Under the pieces are notes generated by a model. That model was not told where the DNA came from and searched no databases. It worked only from the letters and a program-made list of their open reading frames with translations. Positions 18,199-26,818 of a stretch of 64,000 nt of DNA are shown here, piece by piece; the first letter of the stretch is position 1; each line of letters opens with the position of its first letter. Both the position numbers and the translations under genes were made by a program. The DNA comes from a virus: positions 47,910-111,909 of the IMG/VR virus record IMGVR_UViG_3300025626_000006, one strand, 5' to 3'.

Positions 18199-18551
18199 TA
18201 AGGACGAGCTTTCCACACTCCATTTAAATAAAGTATTCCTTCTTTGGTTATAGCAGTAAGCTTATTTTCCATAACAAAATCAGAAAATATATCTAATGTG
18301 TTATGTATAGCTTCAGATGTATACACACGTTTAATTTGTCCGATTCTAATTAACATAGCTTGAGCATATAATTCATCTACTGGTGTTTCCGAATTAAGAA
18401 GTTCATGTATCTTACCCTTAGCTATTGTATAATATGGGTCTTTCTTTTCTACAATAATATCTCGTATCGATGCTATGTAGACTTCCAAATCCGTTTTACT
18501 TAGATTATCAGCGTCTTCTAATAAGGAGAATAGGTCGTTTTTGGGAGGCAC
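18198..18551 (-). CDS. hypothetical helical protein (117 aa)
   Basis: Predicted all-helical from its sequence (LFSLLEDADNLSKTDLEVYIASIRDII), with a C-terminal YLNGVW strand. Three bases separate it from the upstream gene. Small-gene cluster of presumably early or middle functions. No family recognised. Confidence 0.55.
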   Translation of the reverse strand: MPPKNDLFSLLEDADNLSKTDLEVYIASIRDIIVEKKDPYYTIAKGKIHELLNSETPVDELYAQAMLIRIGQIKRVYTSEAIHNTLDIFSDFVMENKLTAITKEGILYLNGVWKARP

Positions 18552-18554
18552 AAT

Positions 18555-18863
18555 TTACATATTTAGTCTGTACTTCTTCTTAGCAATTTCTGACGCTTCG
18601 AAACAAGTAATAGCGATTTTGTGAGCTTCTGCCATTGTAAGGTCTACTTCGGTGTTACCTATCATTAGTGTTCCTATCTTAGTAGCACCATGTGGGTATC
18701 CCTCTGAATGGTCTTGATGTTCTAACATTTGGAAATCAATTTGACTCCAAAGTTTTCCTTTTCTTTCATCGTGCTTTTTTCTAGCGTCATCCGTAATACC
18801 ATGTGATTGGTTAACATATCCACCTCTACCGGCACGATGTTTGTTTGCATTATATTTCTTCAT
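18555..18863 (-). CDS. hypothetical protein (102 aa)
   Basis: The N-terminus is basic and Gly/His-rich (KYNANKHRAGRGGYVNQSHG); the C-terminus is one helical hairpin (DLTMAEAHKIAITCFEASEIAKKKYRL). It is preceded by an ACTATTTATA box at 18889-18898. No family recognised. Confidence 0.55.
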   Translation of the reverse strand: MKKYNANKHRAGRGGYVNQSHGITDDARKKHDERKGKLWSQIDFQMLEHQDHSEGYPHGATKIGTLMIGNTEVDLTMAEAHKIAITCFEASEIAKKKYRLNM

Positions 18864-18888
18864 GAGAATTTAATTTATGATTTATATC

Positions 18889-18898
18889 TATAAATAGT
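18889..18898 (-). promoter_or_regulatory. candidate late-type promoter (ACTATTTATA)
   Basis: AACTATTTATA on the minus strand, 26 bases before the start at 18863, in a 54-base gap between genes. No TTTG at N20. Confidence 0.4.
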
Positions 18899-18917
18899 TT
18901 TCTCATATATAATTAAA

Positions 18918-19235
18918 CTACTTTCTTCTTCGATTTCTTAAAGAAACTCTATTAAACTTTTTCTCATCAATAGCTGTTTCTTTTCTAAGCGGATGTGTAC
19001 GTCTAAAGTTTTGATTGATTTGTACACTTCTTGAAGCCCAATACCAAGCGTCCCATACGGACGCTTGGGGTGGGATAAATAAATCATCACCAACAGTGCC
19101 ACCAAGCCCATCTGATACATAAAACTTCCCATCGGATGTCATTTGTGTTTTTGCTTTAGAGAATCGCTTGTTAACTTTTCTTTTAAATGCGTTGAACTTT
19201 CGTTTAGCTATCTTACTATCTGCTGGTTGCTTCAT
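18918..19235 (-). CDS. hypothetical basic protein (105 aa)
   Basis: Lys/Arg-rich at both ends (KRKFNAFKRKVNKRFSKAK and RVSLRNRRRK) with a hydrophobic, Trp-rich middle (ASVWDAWYWASRSVQ). The charge suggests nucleic acid binding. Five bases after the preceding gene. Confidence 0.55.
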   Translation of the reverse strand: MKQPADSKIAKRKFNAFKRKVNKRFSKAKTQMTSDGKFYVSDGLGGTVGDDLFIPPQASVWDAWYWASRSVQINQNFRRTHPLRKETAIDEKKFNRVSLRNRRRK

Positions 19236-19240
19236 TCTAT

Positions 19241-19450
19241 TTAATTTTTATTTAAGTTTTTTGTAAGCCCTCTGTGTATATGACAAGTGGTTAGTTCTTT
19301 GTTAACAGAACACCTTTCCACTATTTTACCATTTTCAAGGAGTACTTCATATACGAGACCTTTTTTTAATCTGGTTCTGTTAAGGACTTGTCCAACATGG
19401 TAAGCCCCATTTAAGTTTAAGATTAGTTTGTCTCCTTTTTGAAATACCAT
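19241..19450 (-). CDS. hypothetical SH3/KOW-like small protein
   Basis: The pattern KGDKLILNLNGAYHVGQVLNRTR...GLVYEVLLENGKIVERC is that of a small SH3-like beta barrel (69 aa). Such domains mediate protein or nucleic acid contacts. One base after the previous gene's stop. Specific role unknown. Confidence 0.55.
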   Translation of the reverse strand: MVFQKGDKLILNLNGAYHVGQVLNRTRLKKGLVYEVLLENGKIVERCSVNKELTTCHIHRGLTKNLNKN

Positions 19451-19451
19451 A

Positions 19452-19652
19452 TTATTTAATTACTTTAATTATTTTAGTTTCGATAACTGCACTCACCTCG
19501 AATTCAAGATTAGCACCTTCGAAGTCCTTAACTACCTTAGTCTCAGCGTCTGTAACCGATACCGCGTTAACGACATATTGTTCTGTTACTTTTTTTACTC
19601 TTCCTTTGTCATCCGTATGATGAACTTTTACTTTAGCGATGTAATACTGCAT
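19452..19652 (-). CDS. DUF4494-like small protein
   Basis: The sequence YYIAKVKVHHTDDKGRVKKV-TEQYVVNAVSVTDAE resembles DUF4494, a family of uncharacterised proteins found in Bacteroidota and their phages (IAKVKY...G...KKVTE.YLVDA.S.TEAE). Its presence supports a Bacteroidota host. The assignment is from memory of the pattern. Confidence 0.6.
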   Translation of the reverse strand: MQYYIAKVKVHHTDDKGRVKKVTEQYVVNAVSVTDAETKVVKDFEGANLEFEVSAVIETKIIKVIK

Positions 19653-19672
19653 TTTGTTTTTGTTTTTGATTA

Positions 19673-19891
19673 TTAATTATTATTGATTATTTGACTTAAT
19701 TCAAACTCATCAACGAGTTTGTACGTTCCGTTAGGCCCTACGTCATGGTAGTCCTCACTTATGATGTGATAGTATTCAACCATCGTCTCACCATTACTTT
19801 GTTTTCCAGCGGAAATAACTATATAAGAAAAGTTATCACCTTGGTCTTGATAGGAAGTTACTTCCCTTTTAAATTCTTTAAAATTTGCCAT
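19673..19891 (-). CDS. hypothetical protein (72 aa)
   Basis: A small, probably beta-rich protein (NFSYIVISAGKQ...VEYYHIISEDYHDVG). It follows the next gene's stop by one base in the tiny-gene cluster. No family recognised. Confidence 0.5.
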   Translation of the reverse strand: MANFKEFKREVTSYQDQGDNFSYIVISAGKQSNGETMVEYYHIISEDYHDVGPNGTYKLVDEFELSQIINNN

Positions 19892-19892
19892 A

Positions 19893-20081
19893 TTAAAATT
19901 GTTTTCTTAAATTTGAATCATATTGTTCTGCAATCTTTCTGAGATACTCTAGCGACTCGGTACTACCTATTAAAGTGTCTACCTTACGAGTATACATCCT
20001 AACTACATATTCTGTTCCTAAGTCCTTAACCATTTGTTGTAAGGTACTAATACTTGGTAATTGTTTTTTATTAAATCCCAT
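19893..20081 (-). CDS. hypothetical protein (62 aa)
   Basis: The ATG at 20081 is preferred to an in-frame TTG at 20090. Helical (LPSISTLQQMVKDLGTEYVVRMYTRK...SLEYLRKIAEQYDSNL). One base after the previous stop. No family recognised. Confidence 0.5.
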   Translation of the reverse strand: MGFNKKQLPSISTLQQMVKDLGTEYVVRMYTRKVDTLIGSTESLEYLRKIAEQYDSNLRKQF

Positions 20082-20082
20082 A

Positions 20083-20442
20083 TTAATCAAACCATTGTGT
20101 TCTGTTAGTCTTTATATTCTTGATACCCTCATCAGTATACTTAGGGTTATCCTTTTCCATCTCATCGAAACGTTCTTTAATTTTCTCAAAAGCAACGTTC
20201 TCATTCTTCTTACCAATCTCACCAGCTTTCTTTAAATCGTCCTTAGTAAGTTCCTTACCTTGAGATGCGGCTGAAATTGAAGCGTATCGTTTTGTATGAT
20301 ATGAACTTAATGGTTTGGAAAATTGTTTTAGGTACTCAGCTTTTGAATCTAAGTATTCTAAGAACTTATCAAAGTTCTCTTCACCTAATAGGTGTAACTC
20401 TGCATCGGTAAGAGGATTGTCTGGGTCGTACTTTAGATTCAT
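20083..20442 (-). CDS. hypothetical charged helical protein (119 aa)
   Basis: Rich in Lys, Glu and Asp with repeated helical segments (DAELHLLGEENFDKFLEYLDSKAEYLKQF). A host-type promoter with -33 inside the preceding gene lies directly upstream. No family recognised. Confidence 0.5.
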   Translation of the reverse strand: MNLKYDPDNPLTDAELHLLGEENFDKFLEYLDSKAEYLKQFSKPLSSYHTKRYASISAASQGKELTKDDLKKAGEIGKKNENVAFEKIKERFDEMEKDNPKYTDEGIKNIKTNRTQWFD

Positions 20443-20447
20443 ATCTT

Positions 20448-20479
20448 TAAATATACAAAATTATTTATTAATAAACAAG
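20448..20479 (-). promoter_or_regulatory. host-type promoter (CTTG-N20-TATATTTA)
   Basis: CTTG and TATATTTA are exactly 20 bases apart; the start codon at 20442 is only 6 bases from the -7 box, so the mRNA would be nearly leaderless or begin at the gene. A weaker copy of the class. Confidence 0.4.
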
Positions 20480-20901
20480 CCTTTTCTCTTCATTTGTTCG
20501 TTACAATAGAAATCAAATAATTGTTCAGCGTCCATTGCTCTTCGATTCATCATTTTGTCCCAAAGACAAAACCCAAAGTGCTTGTGTAATTCTTTTTTTA
20601 AACTATCAAGAATTTTAATGTCGTCTTTTAAAGCTTCTTCATCTAACTTCATTGCCTTGATATGTTTCATTTTTGATTTAATTCGAGCTTCAGCTTCCCA
20701 CTCAAAGTAATCAGAACCCTCGGTCATTCTACTCATATGTTCGTTGAAGATTGCCAACTGCTCTTCACGAGCAGCGGCAGCTTCTGAGTAAAATTGAGAG
20801 TAATCAAAATCTCCGTTTTTAATTCTATCGTAAAGATGTTCTTTAACGGAGAGTTTCCTTTTACGGCCTTTAGTCCACCATCTATATGGGTTATATGCCA
20901 T
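20461..20901 (-). CDS. hypothetical helical protein (146 aa)
   Basis: Basic N-terminus (YNPYRWWTKGRKRKLSVKEH), then long charged helices with many Met residues. One base after the previous stop. No family recognised. Confidence 0.5.
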   Translation of the reverse strand: MAYNPYRWWTKGRKRKLSVKEHLYDRIKNGDFDYSQFYSEAAAAREEQLAIFNEHMSRMTEGSDYFEWEAEARIKSKMKHIKAMKLDEEALKDDIKILDSLKKELHKHFGFCLWDKMMNRRAMDAEQLFDFYCNEQMKRKGLFINK

Positions 20902-21240
20902 TTAATTTTTTTGTTTAAGTTGAATGATAATGTCTGTTACAAATTTAGATGTTTTAGTTTTACCACCAACATTCCATTCTTGTAACCACACTTTTGTGTA
21001 TTCCTCTGATTCGGTTTTCCAATCATAGATACTGAATACCTCACCCGTAGAGTTATCTTGAATAACCCACTCCTTACGAACCTTACCACCCGAGTGGAGT
21101 TCTGTGAATGTAGGTTGACCGAATGCGGCAACAAGTTGAGTGTAGTTCCAACCGACAAGTCGTTCTTGAACTTTACCACCAACCAACGCTTTAACAGCGA
21201 TAGTCTTGTCTTTTAAAATAGTGTAATTTGGTTTTTTCAT
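20902..21240 (-). CDS. hypothetical protein (112 aa)
   Basis: A mixed alpha/beta protein (LVGWNYTQLVAAFGQPTFTE...KVRKEWVIQDNSTGEVFSIYDWK). The segment GK-rKEWVIQ...G-vFsIYDWK recurs in small phage proteins, in my memory near polyvalent-protein (LPD) domains. It is the first of the small genes after the MoxR gene. Confidence 0.5.
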   Translation of the reverse strand: MKKPNYTILKDKTIAVKALVGGKVQERLVGWNYTQLVAAFGQPTFTELHSGGKVRKEWVIQDNSTGEVFSIYDWKTESEEYTKVWLQEWNVGGKTKTSKFVTDIIIQLKQKN

Positions 21241-21279
21241 AATTGTATTATTATTAAATTAATAAAGACTTACTAACCC

Positions 21280-22545
21280 TTAAAATGGGTTAGACACGTC
21301 TTCAGTTTCAACATTAAATAAATCCTCATTCTCTGGCGTTTCACCTAAGAACTTTTGAATATATTGTTTGATGTAAATTCTTTCCGATTGAGCTCCACCA
21401 CTTTGGTCGAACAATGGGTAGATAGTAATCTCAGCAGCCTCAGCCAAATCAAATCCATCATAAAGTAATGAACCAATTTCGACAGCCGTTCTCGTTGATA
21501 ACGAGTTGGTCAATTTAGGTGTCTCAGACATCACATCACTTCTTGTCATAGAAGTAATCTCAGCGACATTCTGAAGAAGTGTTTTTTCTACTGAAGGATA
21601 CATCATTTCAAGAAGAGAAGTCTCTTGGTCATGAGTTAAAGTATCCATCTCAATCACAGTGAATCTATCAAGGATAGCTCTATCGAGAGCTCTTGTAGCA
21701 GTATATTCATTACCAATGTTAGCCGATGCGATGAAGGAAACACCCTCAGCCACCTTGACAACAGGAGAATCAGACGCCTCATCCAACCTTAAGTATCTTT
21801 GACCTTGGTCAAGTACAGTCATCAGAATGTTATGAGCCTCAGGATGAGCTCTCGTCAACTCATCAAGAACTACAATAGTGTTTGGAGTTTGAATCGCCTT
21901 AACGAAAGGTGAAGGGTTAAACATTGTACCCTTCTTGGTATCAAACTGAGTGTTACCAATAAGAGTTGTTCTTGGGTCTTGAGTAGCTCCCAAGTTAATA
22001 ATGAAAGTATTGTAACCTTCAAGAGAGTTAGCAGCCGCCTTAGCAGCCATGGTCTTACCACAACCAGCGGGACCTGTCATCATAATGTTCTTACCTCTCA
22101 GAATATTTCTGATTAGGTACTTCCACTTGAGTGACTGCATGAACAACATTTTAGGTTTTAAACCTTCTGACTTTTCATGAATGAAACTAAGAACATCTGA
22201 GGTCATCTCAGCCGTAGCAGCCTCAGTAACTATTTGTTTATATTGTAACGACACCAAACCACCATTAGGTTGGTTGAAGTTACCAACAGGAGTTGGGTTT
22301 TGTTCGACCTTGTCTGAAGGAACTCTTGTGAATCCAAGTTCTCCATTAGCCAAAGTACCAACTACTCTAATCTTGAAACCATACTTGTCAGGTCTCTTAG
22401 CGGCCTGTCTAGCCCTTACATATAGGGAAGTACCCTCTTCATTTAATTGAGGAACGTTGAATTGTACCCCACTTGAATCTTGGAACAAGAATAGTCCATC
22501 TACATTGACAATCTTTCCGAAAACTGATTTTTGTGCTTTACTCAT
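21280..22545 (-). CDS. MoxR/CbbQ-type AAA+ ATPase
   Basis: A beta-rich N-terminal region (1-100) precedes an AAA+ core with Walker A GPAGCGKT (158-165), Walker B TIVVLDELTRAHP, sensor ASANIGNEYTATRALDRAILDRF. MoxR/CbbQ ATPases remodel protein complexes together with a VWA-domain partner, which is encoded just upstream at 22.65-24.8 kb. A host-type promoter with paired TTAACA boxes starts this transcript. Confidence 0.88.
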   Translation of the reverse strand: MSKAQKSVFGKIVNVDGLFLFQDSSGVQFNVPQLNEEGTSLYVRARQAAKRPDKYGFKIRVVGTLANGELGFTRVPSDKVEQNPTPVGNFNQPNGGLVSLQYKQIVTEAATAEMTSDVLSFIHEKSEGLKPKMLFMQSLKWKYLIRNILRGKNIMMTGPAGCGKTMAAKAAANSLEGYNTFIINLGATQDPRTTLIGNTQFDTKKGTMFNPSPFVKAIQTPNTIVVLDELTRAHPEAHNILMTVLDQGQRYLRLDEASDSPVVKVAEGVSFIASANIGNEYTATRALDRAILDRFTVIEMDTLTHDQETSLLEMMYPSVEKTLLQNVAEITSMTRSDVMSETPKLTNSLSTRTAVEIGSLLYDGFDLAEAAEITIYPLFDQSGGAQSERIYIKQYIQKFLGETPENEDLFNVETEDVSNPF

Positions 22546-22594
22546 AATTTTTACTTTTTATTTTTGATTAATACTCTTACTAATTATTACTCTA

Positions 22595-22650
22595 CTAAAG
22601 TACGGAATATATTTTACAATTCCAAATTTCTAATGTTAAGAAATTGTTAA
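22595..22650 (-). promoter_or_regulatory. host-type promoter with paired TTAACA boxes (for the MoxR gene)
   Basis: TTTG at 22626-22623, N20, then TACTTTAG at 22602-22595. Upstream are two TTAACA boxes 11 bases apart (TTAACA-N5-TTAACA-N7-TTTG). The boxes overlap the stop region of the VWA gene. Confidence 0.8.
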
Positions 22651-24803
22651 ATCTTTACTTCGAACTTTTTATTCAATGTTTTTGCCAGCTGAGTAACGTT
22701 GTTTACATCAATGAACTCTGCTCCTTTACCATACATCTTAGTAAATGACTCGTTACTACTTCCATAGTAACCATCTGAAATAAAGTAAGATAAAACTTGT
22801 ACACCGGCTTGTTGAATCTTTTTTACTTGAGCTGCTGTATGTTCAACAGCGTAAGTACCACCATATGAAATTTCTTTATTATCGAAACCTGGCCACCCAT
22901 CTGAAAAGTTAATGAAATAACTCTCTGTACCATTCTTTGTAGAAGTCAACTCTTTTAATACAGCCTCAAAACATAATCCCTCAGGAGTAGTTCCACAATA
23001 CATAATGTGTTTGAACAATGTCTGAATCTTGGAGAATTTATCTTTTCTTGAATCGTAAGCCATTAACATTAATGGTTGAATCGTATTGTGACTAGCACCT
23101 CTATTATACCAAATACTTCTATAAGAAATAACAACATCGATATTCTCGGTCATCGAAGCCGCCTTAGCAATAGCGACAGCAGCCGTTTGAGTCTTATTCC
23201 ATTTGTTACCACTCATTGACGAACTAGCATCAATAGAAATGTGAATCAAACTTGGAGTAGCTGTATTGATATTAATTTGGTCAAAAATATCAAAGTTACC
23301 GAATCCAATCTCGTGTAACATTCTACCATTTAGTTTACCACTCTTCATTCGTGGAGTAGAAAGAATTCTTTCTTCATTTCTCGTTTTAAGTTTTTTACCT
23401 AATTGAATACCTAATCTAATACCAGCGTTAATATTATTTTGGTTTCTATCTGTCCAAGTAGAATATGTAGTTAACATTTCCATGACATCTGAATCAACGA
23501 GGTTTTTGTTGAAGTTTCTGATGACATATGTCTGAACCCCATTTGATTGATACCCACCATAGTAACCTTGAGAAAGACCCTTACCAGTGACCTCACTTTG
23601 AATGTCAGCTTTGTCAAGTGTTTCAATCTTTTTCTTATCAGCTTTAGTAACTTTCTTTTTAGCAATATCACCATCCATAAACTTCTTTTGTTTTTCGATA
23701 GCGTTATCTAACATCTTTTTTTGTTTATCATTCAAAGGAGAAGGTGGTATCCCACCAGCACCATTCTTATTAGGAGTTGAAGGAGAACCACTCTCAGCGG
23801 TTTCATCAGTTGGGTCACCATCTTTACCATTATCAGAATCACCATCTGACTTGGAAACCTCACCCTTACCCTCGGCCTTCATAGGAGACCCACCTTGGGA
23901 TTGGTCATCAGGATCACCACTCATTGGAGACTCACCATTAGTAGTATCATCACCATCGTCACTCTCAGTACCTTGACCTTGACCACTACCCTCATCCGAT
24001 TGTGGAAGTGGGATATTCTTTTCAAGAACCATCATAATCTCACCAGCCAACTCAAGAGAGTCATCTGTACTTTTTAGTCTTGAAATATTTCTAAGGTCAA
24101 GAAGATTCCAAATCTCTTTCAACCCATTCAATGCGTCCAAGTCTCTATTGGAGTTGGTTATATTAATAAGTCTGTACATATAAGAATCCCAATCCTCAGT
24201 TCTGTATTCCGAAGACTTAAGTCCCTTGTCAACTATATTAGCGTGGAAGTACTTGTCATACATAGACTCATAGTAACCTCTATAACCAGGAGCCGATTGG
24301 TAAATTGAATTATCAATTCGTCTATCTTCTACATAGTTAAGTAGATTTTTAATGTTAGTGAAGAACTCAGTATTGTACTGAAGGTGTGTTCTTAATGTAT
24401 CAACGTCATCTTTACCATACTTATCCATTAAAACATTAGTGTCAATAGACTTTGGTAGTATACCACTAAGTAAGTGGTTTAGAACTTTAAAGTCGGTTAA
24501 AGCGATGTGAGAACCCTCATGTAAAGCCAGACCAACAACAGGGTCAAACTCTTTATCGTCCAACTTAGCCGAAATAACAACAGACTTACCATCGGTATAA
24601 GAATCACCCCTACCATCAAAGGTCACAGGAATACTTTTACCTGTCACGATATTAACAAAGTTACTAATACTCTTCTTATATGACATCAACTTCATGAGGT
24701 CATTAGACTTTTTCTCTACCTTGGTCTCATCTTTAGACTCTTCCCATATAGACTTGTCAGCCCAAAAGGATGAATAATTTAATTTGTTAGTTGTATATTT
24801 CAT
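22647..24803 (-). CDS. VWA-domain protein with N-terminal zincin motif (MoxR partner)
   Basis: The ATG at 24803 is preferred; a GTG 11 codons upstream is also open. LALHEGSHIALTDF gives HExxH at residues 95-99, with NYVEDRRID further on as a likely third ligand, as in the putative metallopeptidase family that carries a VWA end. A low-complexity acidic Gly/Ser linker (about 270-370) leads to a VWA domain with MIDAS motif DASSS near residue 525. Like CobT/CbbO/CoxE it would work with the AAA+ ATPase encoded next. 718 aa. Confidence 0.8.
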   Translation of the reverse strand: MKYTTNKLNYSSFWADKSIWEESKDETKVEKKSNDLMKLMSYKKSISNFVNIVTGKSIPVTFDGRGDSYTDGKSVVISAKLDDKEFDPVVGLALHEGSHIALTDFKVLNHLLSGILPKSIDTNVLMDKYGKDDVDTLRTHLQYNTEFFTNIKNLLNYVEDRRIDNSIYQSAPGYRGYYESMYDKYFHANIVDKGLKSSEYRTEDWDSYMYRLINITNSNRDLDALNGLKEIWNLLDLRNISRLKSTDDSLELAGEIMMVLEKNIPLPQSDEGSGQGQGTESDDGDDTTNGESPMSGDPDDQSQGGSPMKAEGKGEVSKSDGDSDNGKDGDPTDETAESGSPSTPNKNGAGGIPPSPLNDKQKKMLDNAIEKQKKFMDGDIAKKKVTKADKKKIETLDKADIQSEVTGKGLSQGYYGGYQSNGVQTYVIRNFNKNLVDSDVMEMLTTYSTWTDRNQNNINAGIRLGIQLGKKLKTRNEERILSTPRMKSGKLNGRMLHEIGFGNFDIFDQININTATPSLIHISIDASSSMSGNKWNKTQTAAVAIAKAASMTENIDVVISYRSIWYNRGASHNTIQPLMLMAYDSRKDKFSKIQTLFKHIMYCGTTPEGLCFEAVLKELTSTKNGTESYFINFSDGWPGFDNKEISYGGTYAVEHTAAQVKKIQQAGVQVLSYFISDGYYGSSNESFTKMYGKGAEFIDVNNVTQLAKTLNKKFEVKI

Positions 24804-24848
24804 AATTTTCAATTTAAGTAGTGAATAAACTCTCACCCATTAACTATA

Positions 24849-24904
24849 CTAAAGTACGACAATTATTTGACATTGCCAAATTTCTAATGTTAAGAAATTG
24901 TTAA
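24849..24904 (-). promoter_or_regulatory. host-type promoter with paired TTAACA boxes (for the VWA gene)
   Basis: TTTG (24880-24877), N20, TACTTTAG (24856-24849), with TTAACA boxes 7 bases further upstream at 11-base spacing. Nearly identical in sequence to the promoter at 22595, so the two partner genes have matched control. Confidence 0.82.
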
Positions 24905-25041
24905 ATTTTGTTTTTATGCTTTTCTTTACGAGTATAGTGTTTCTTGCTTTTATGAGGCATTGGAACCCTGAGTGAATCTCTCCACTCTTGAAAGGTAAGG
25001 GTTACCTTCTCTAATTTGATATTTTTATCTGATTTAGCCAT
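24901..25041 (-). CDS. hypothetical small basic protein (46 aa)
   Basis: ATG at 25041 has AAGG a few bases before it. The product is basic (MPHKSKKHYTRKEKHKNK at the end) with a conserved-looking TFQEWRDSLRVPMPHK segment. Own host-type promoter upstream. No family recognised. Confidence 0.6.
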   Translation of the reverse strand: MAKSDKNIKLEKVTLTFQEWRDSLRVPMPHKSKKHYTRKEKHKNKI

Positions 25042-25067
25042 AATGCCTTATCTCTTTCTTTACTATG

Positions 25068-25123
25068 TAAAGATAGTGAATTGTATCAGTATTTCCAAAC
25101 TTTAAATGTTAAAATTATGTTAA
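25068..25123 (-). promoter_or_regulatory. host-type promoter with paired TTAACA boxes (46-aa gene)
   Basis: TTTG (25099-25096), N20, TATCTTTA (25075-25068), and TTAACA-N5-TTAACA upstream with N7 to TTTG. Spacing is identical to the other copies. Confidence 0.75.
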
Positions 25124-25151
25124 AGTTTTCAACACTATATGTTAATAACTA

Positions 25152-25502
25152 TTAGAGTTTACCTTCGTCTCGTAGATTTTGACGAATTTTAGTAGCTGAT
25201 ATCTCATGAATATCCGCTGGTGGAACGTGTTCTATTACATCATAACCAACCCCACGACCATAATTAACCGACTCGATGTCGGGTATGATTATTACCTTTA
25301 CTCTACCCTCTGCGATTGGGTCGAATAACTTTATCTGTAAGTTGTCGTATACCTCTTGTGGTGTATATGGTTGATTAGTATTTGGTTCAACATCACGAAT
25401 AGCAATACAGACCCGCTTACCCTCATTGAGTCGTTGGTCTATTAACCATTGATGACCATCGTGCCATGGTTGCCATCTACCTATGAATAGCGAGTACTTC
25501 AT
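25152..25502 (-). CDS. HxGH nucleotidyltransferase (cytidylyltransferase-like)
   Basis: IGRWQPWHDGHQWLI contains the HDGH (HxGH) motif of the nucleotidyltransferase alpha/beta phosphodiesterase fold, and ISATKIRQNL at the end matches the second signature (ISSTxIR). Length 116 aa is close to a minimal NMN/phosphopantetheine/glycerol-3-P type enzyme. It overlaps the APS-kinase-like gene by 26 bases, a pairing I recall in other marine phages. Substrate unknown. Confidence 0.78.
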   Translation of the reverse strand: MKYSLFIGRWQPWHDGHQWLIDQRLNEGKRVCIAIRDVEPNTNQPYTPQEVYDNLQIKLFDPIAEGRVKVIIIPDIESVNYGRGVGYDVIEHVPPADIHEISATKIRQNLRDEGKL

Positions 25503-25914
25503 TTAATGTATGTATTGGTAATTTATCATCGGTACATAACCATATATCATTAGCTCCAATCTCCATTGAGTCGGTATGATAATGCTCACGTCCTCTTATT
25601 TCGTTTGTAAACATATAGAATGACCTTGGACTTAAATCTATTAACTCATCCCTAACGTCTTTATACGGGCCTACTACTGATATGATTACATGATAATCTT
25701 GAGTATATAGGAATCTAGCTATGGTAGTTACCTTACGCATATTATTCTTACGACCTACTTCACTATAATCGGTGTTCTGAAATACATCTCTCATGACATC
25801 ACCATCTATATGTATAACCGGCTTAGTTACTTGACCATACTCAAGATGTTCTTTTAAAAGTTTTGCTATTGTTGTCTTGCCTGAACCCGGCTGACCATAA
25901 AACCAATATATCAT
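25477..25914 (-). CDS. adenylylsulfate-kinase-like P-loop kinase
   Basis: ATG at 25914 overlaps the upstream stop as ATGA (an in-frame TTG is at 25923). Walker A GQPGSGKTT (about residues 8-16), then IHIDGDVMRDVFQNTDYSEVGRKNNMRK, the DGDxxR and GRxxN elements of APS kinase (CysC). CysC makes PAPS, the sulfate donor for sulfotransferases; one is encoded at 49.5 kb. Related kinases act on other substrates, so PAPS formation is inference. Confidence 0.75.
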   Translation of the reverse strand: MIYWFYGQPGSGKTTIAKLLKEHLEYGQVTKPVIHIDGDVMRDVFQNTDYSEVGRKNNMRKVTTIARFLYTQDYHVIISVVGPYKDVRDELIDLSPRSFYMFTNEIRGREHYHTDSMEIGANDIWLCTDDKLPIHTLNEVLAIHR

Positions 25915-26186
25915 ATTAACCAATCTTTAATACTAACTTTAACTTTGTTATTCTTTTGCATATCCCAAGAACGTTTCCATGTTCTGTTAAGCCATTCTCT
26001 ATGATGGTCAAACAACTCATCACCCCTATCGGTATATGTTATTATACCCTTCATAACTGCAAATATACTTTCCTTATCTTCTTTAGTCAACATTGAATTG
26101 TCTACCAATTCATGTAAGATTAATATTATCTCACTTGTATGCTTCTTTTTCCAAAGAGATTCTATGTATTCAGTTTTGGTCTGCAA
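25911..26186 (-). CDS. hypothetical protein (91 aa), TTG start
   Basis: The only sensible start is TTG at 26186, overlapping the methyltransferase gene by 17 bases. The product is helical and basic, ending NRTWKRSWDMQKNNKVKVSIKDWLI. Translation is coupled to its neighbours. No family recognised. Confidence 0.5.
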   Translation of the reverse strand: MQTKTEYIESLWKKKHTSEIILILHELVDNSMLTKEDKESIFAVMKGIITYTDRGDELFDHHREWLNRTWKRSWDMQKNNKVKVSIKDWLI

Positions 26187-26805
26187 TGTAATTCTTAAAA
26201 TCGTTAATTGATATTAAACCCAAGTCTTCTTCTCTATTAGCGTCCATGATATTAAACTCATAGAATGGGTTATGATTTTGTACAAGAGGTGTATTTAACT
26301 TAAGATTATTTCTGATGATACCAATACCCCAATCAGTATCTACTGTTAACACATTCAAATCTGTACGATGTGTTCTTGCCCAATAAATAGCTTTCCAAGT
26401 TGTACCATTCCATGGTTCATATCTACCATTTACCATATAGTCCTCTCGCGCCATATGAATATCAGGTGGGTTACAATCGTGTAATATAATATATCCGTTT
26501 GGATTTAAGTATCGAAGACTATTAACTATGTCTGTTTGTACTTGATATGATTTATGTAACCCATCAATAAATACTACATCATATTTTCTTGGGTCTTCTT
26601 GTACGTCTAAGAAATAAAAGAAATCATCAGAAGTCATCTTATAGTCAACTGGGTTGTCTTCAAACTCCACTCCAGGGTCGACACCATGTTTGGTGTCACA
26701 TATAACTTTATCAAAACAAACTGATGGGTCACATACCCCAATCTCAAGATAGGTCTTGAAGTTGTGTTTATTTATTACATCATTTATTATATCGTATCTT
26801 AACAT
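26170..26805 (-). CDS. class I SAM-dependent methyltransferase
   Basis: FKTYLEIGVCDPSVCFDKV is the SAM-binding motif I region, YDVVFIDGLHKSYQVQTDIVNSLRYLNPNGYIILHDCNPP matches the Methyltransf_24 pattern (hIDG.H.Y..v..Dl). Length 211 aa. Such enzymes methylate sugars or other small acceptors, consistent with nearby glycan genes. It begins the operon ending with the HxGH transferase. Confidence 0.8.
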   Translation of the reverse strand: MLRYDIINDVINKHNFKTYLEIGVCDPSVCFDKVICDTKHGVDPGVEFEDNPVDYKMTSDDFFYFLDVQEDPRKYDVVFIDGLHKSYQVQTDIVNSLRYLNPNGYIILHDCNPPDIHMAREDYMVNGRYEPWNGTTWKAIYWARTHRTDLNVLTVDTDWGIGIIRNNLKLNTPLVQNHNPFYEFNIMDANREEDLGLISINDFKNYIADQN

Positions 26806-26818
26806 ATCTATAACTTAG

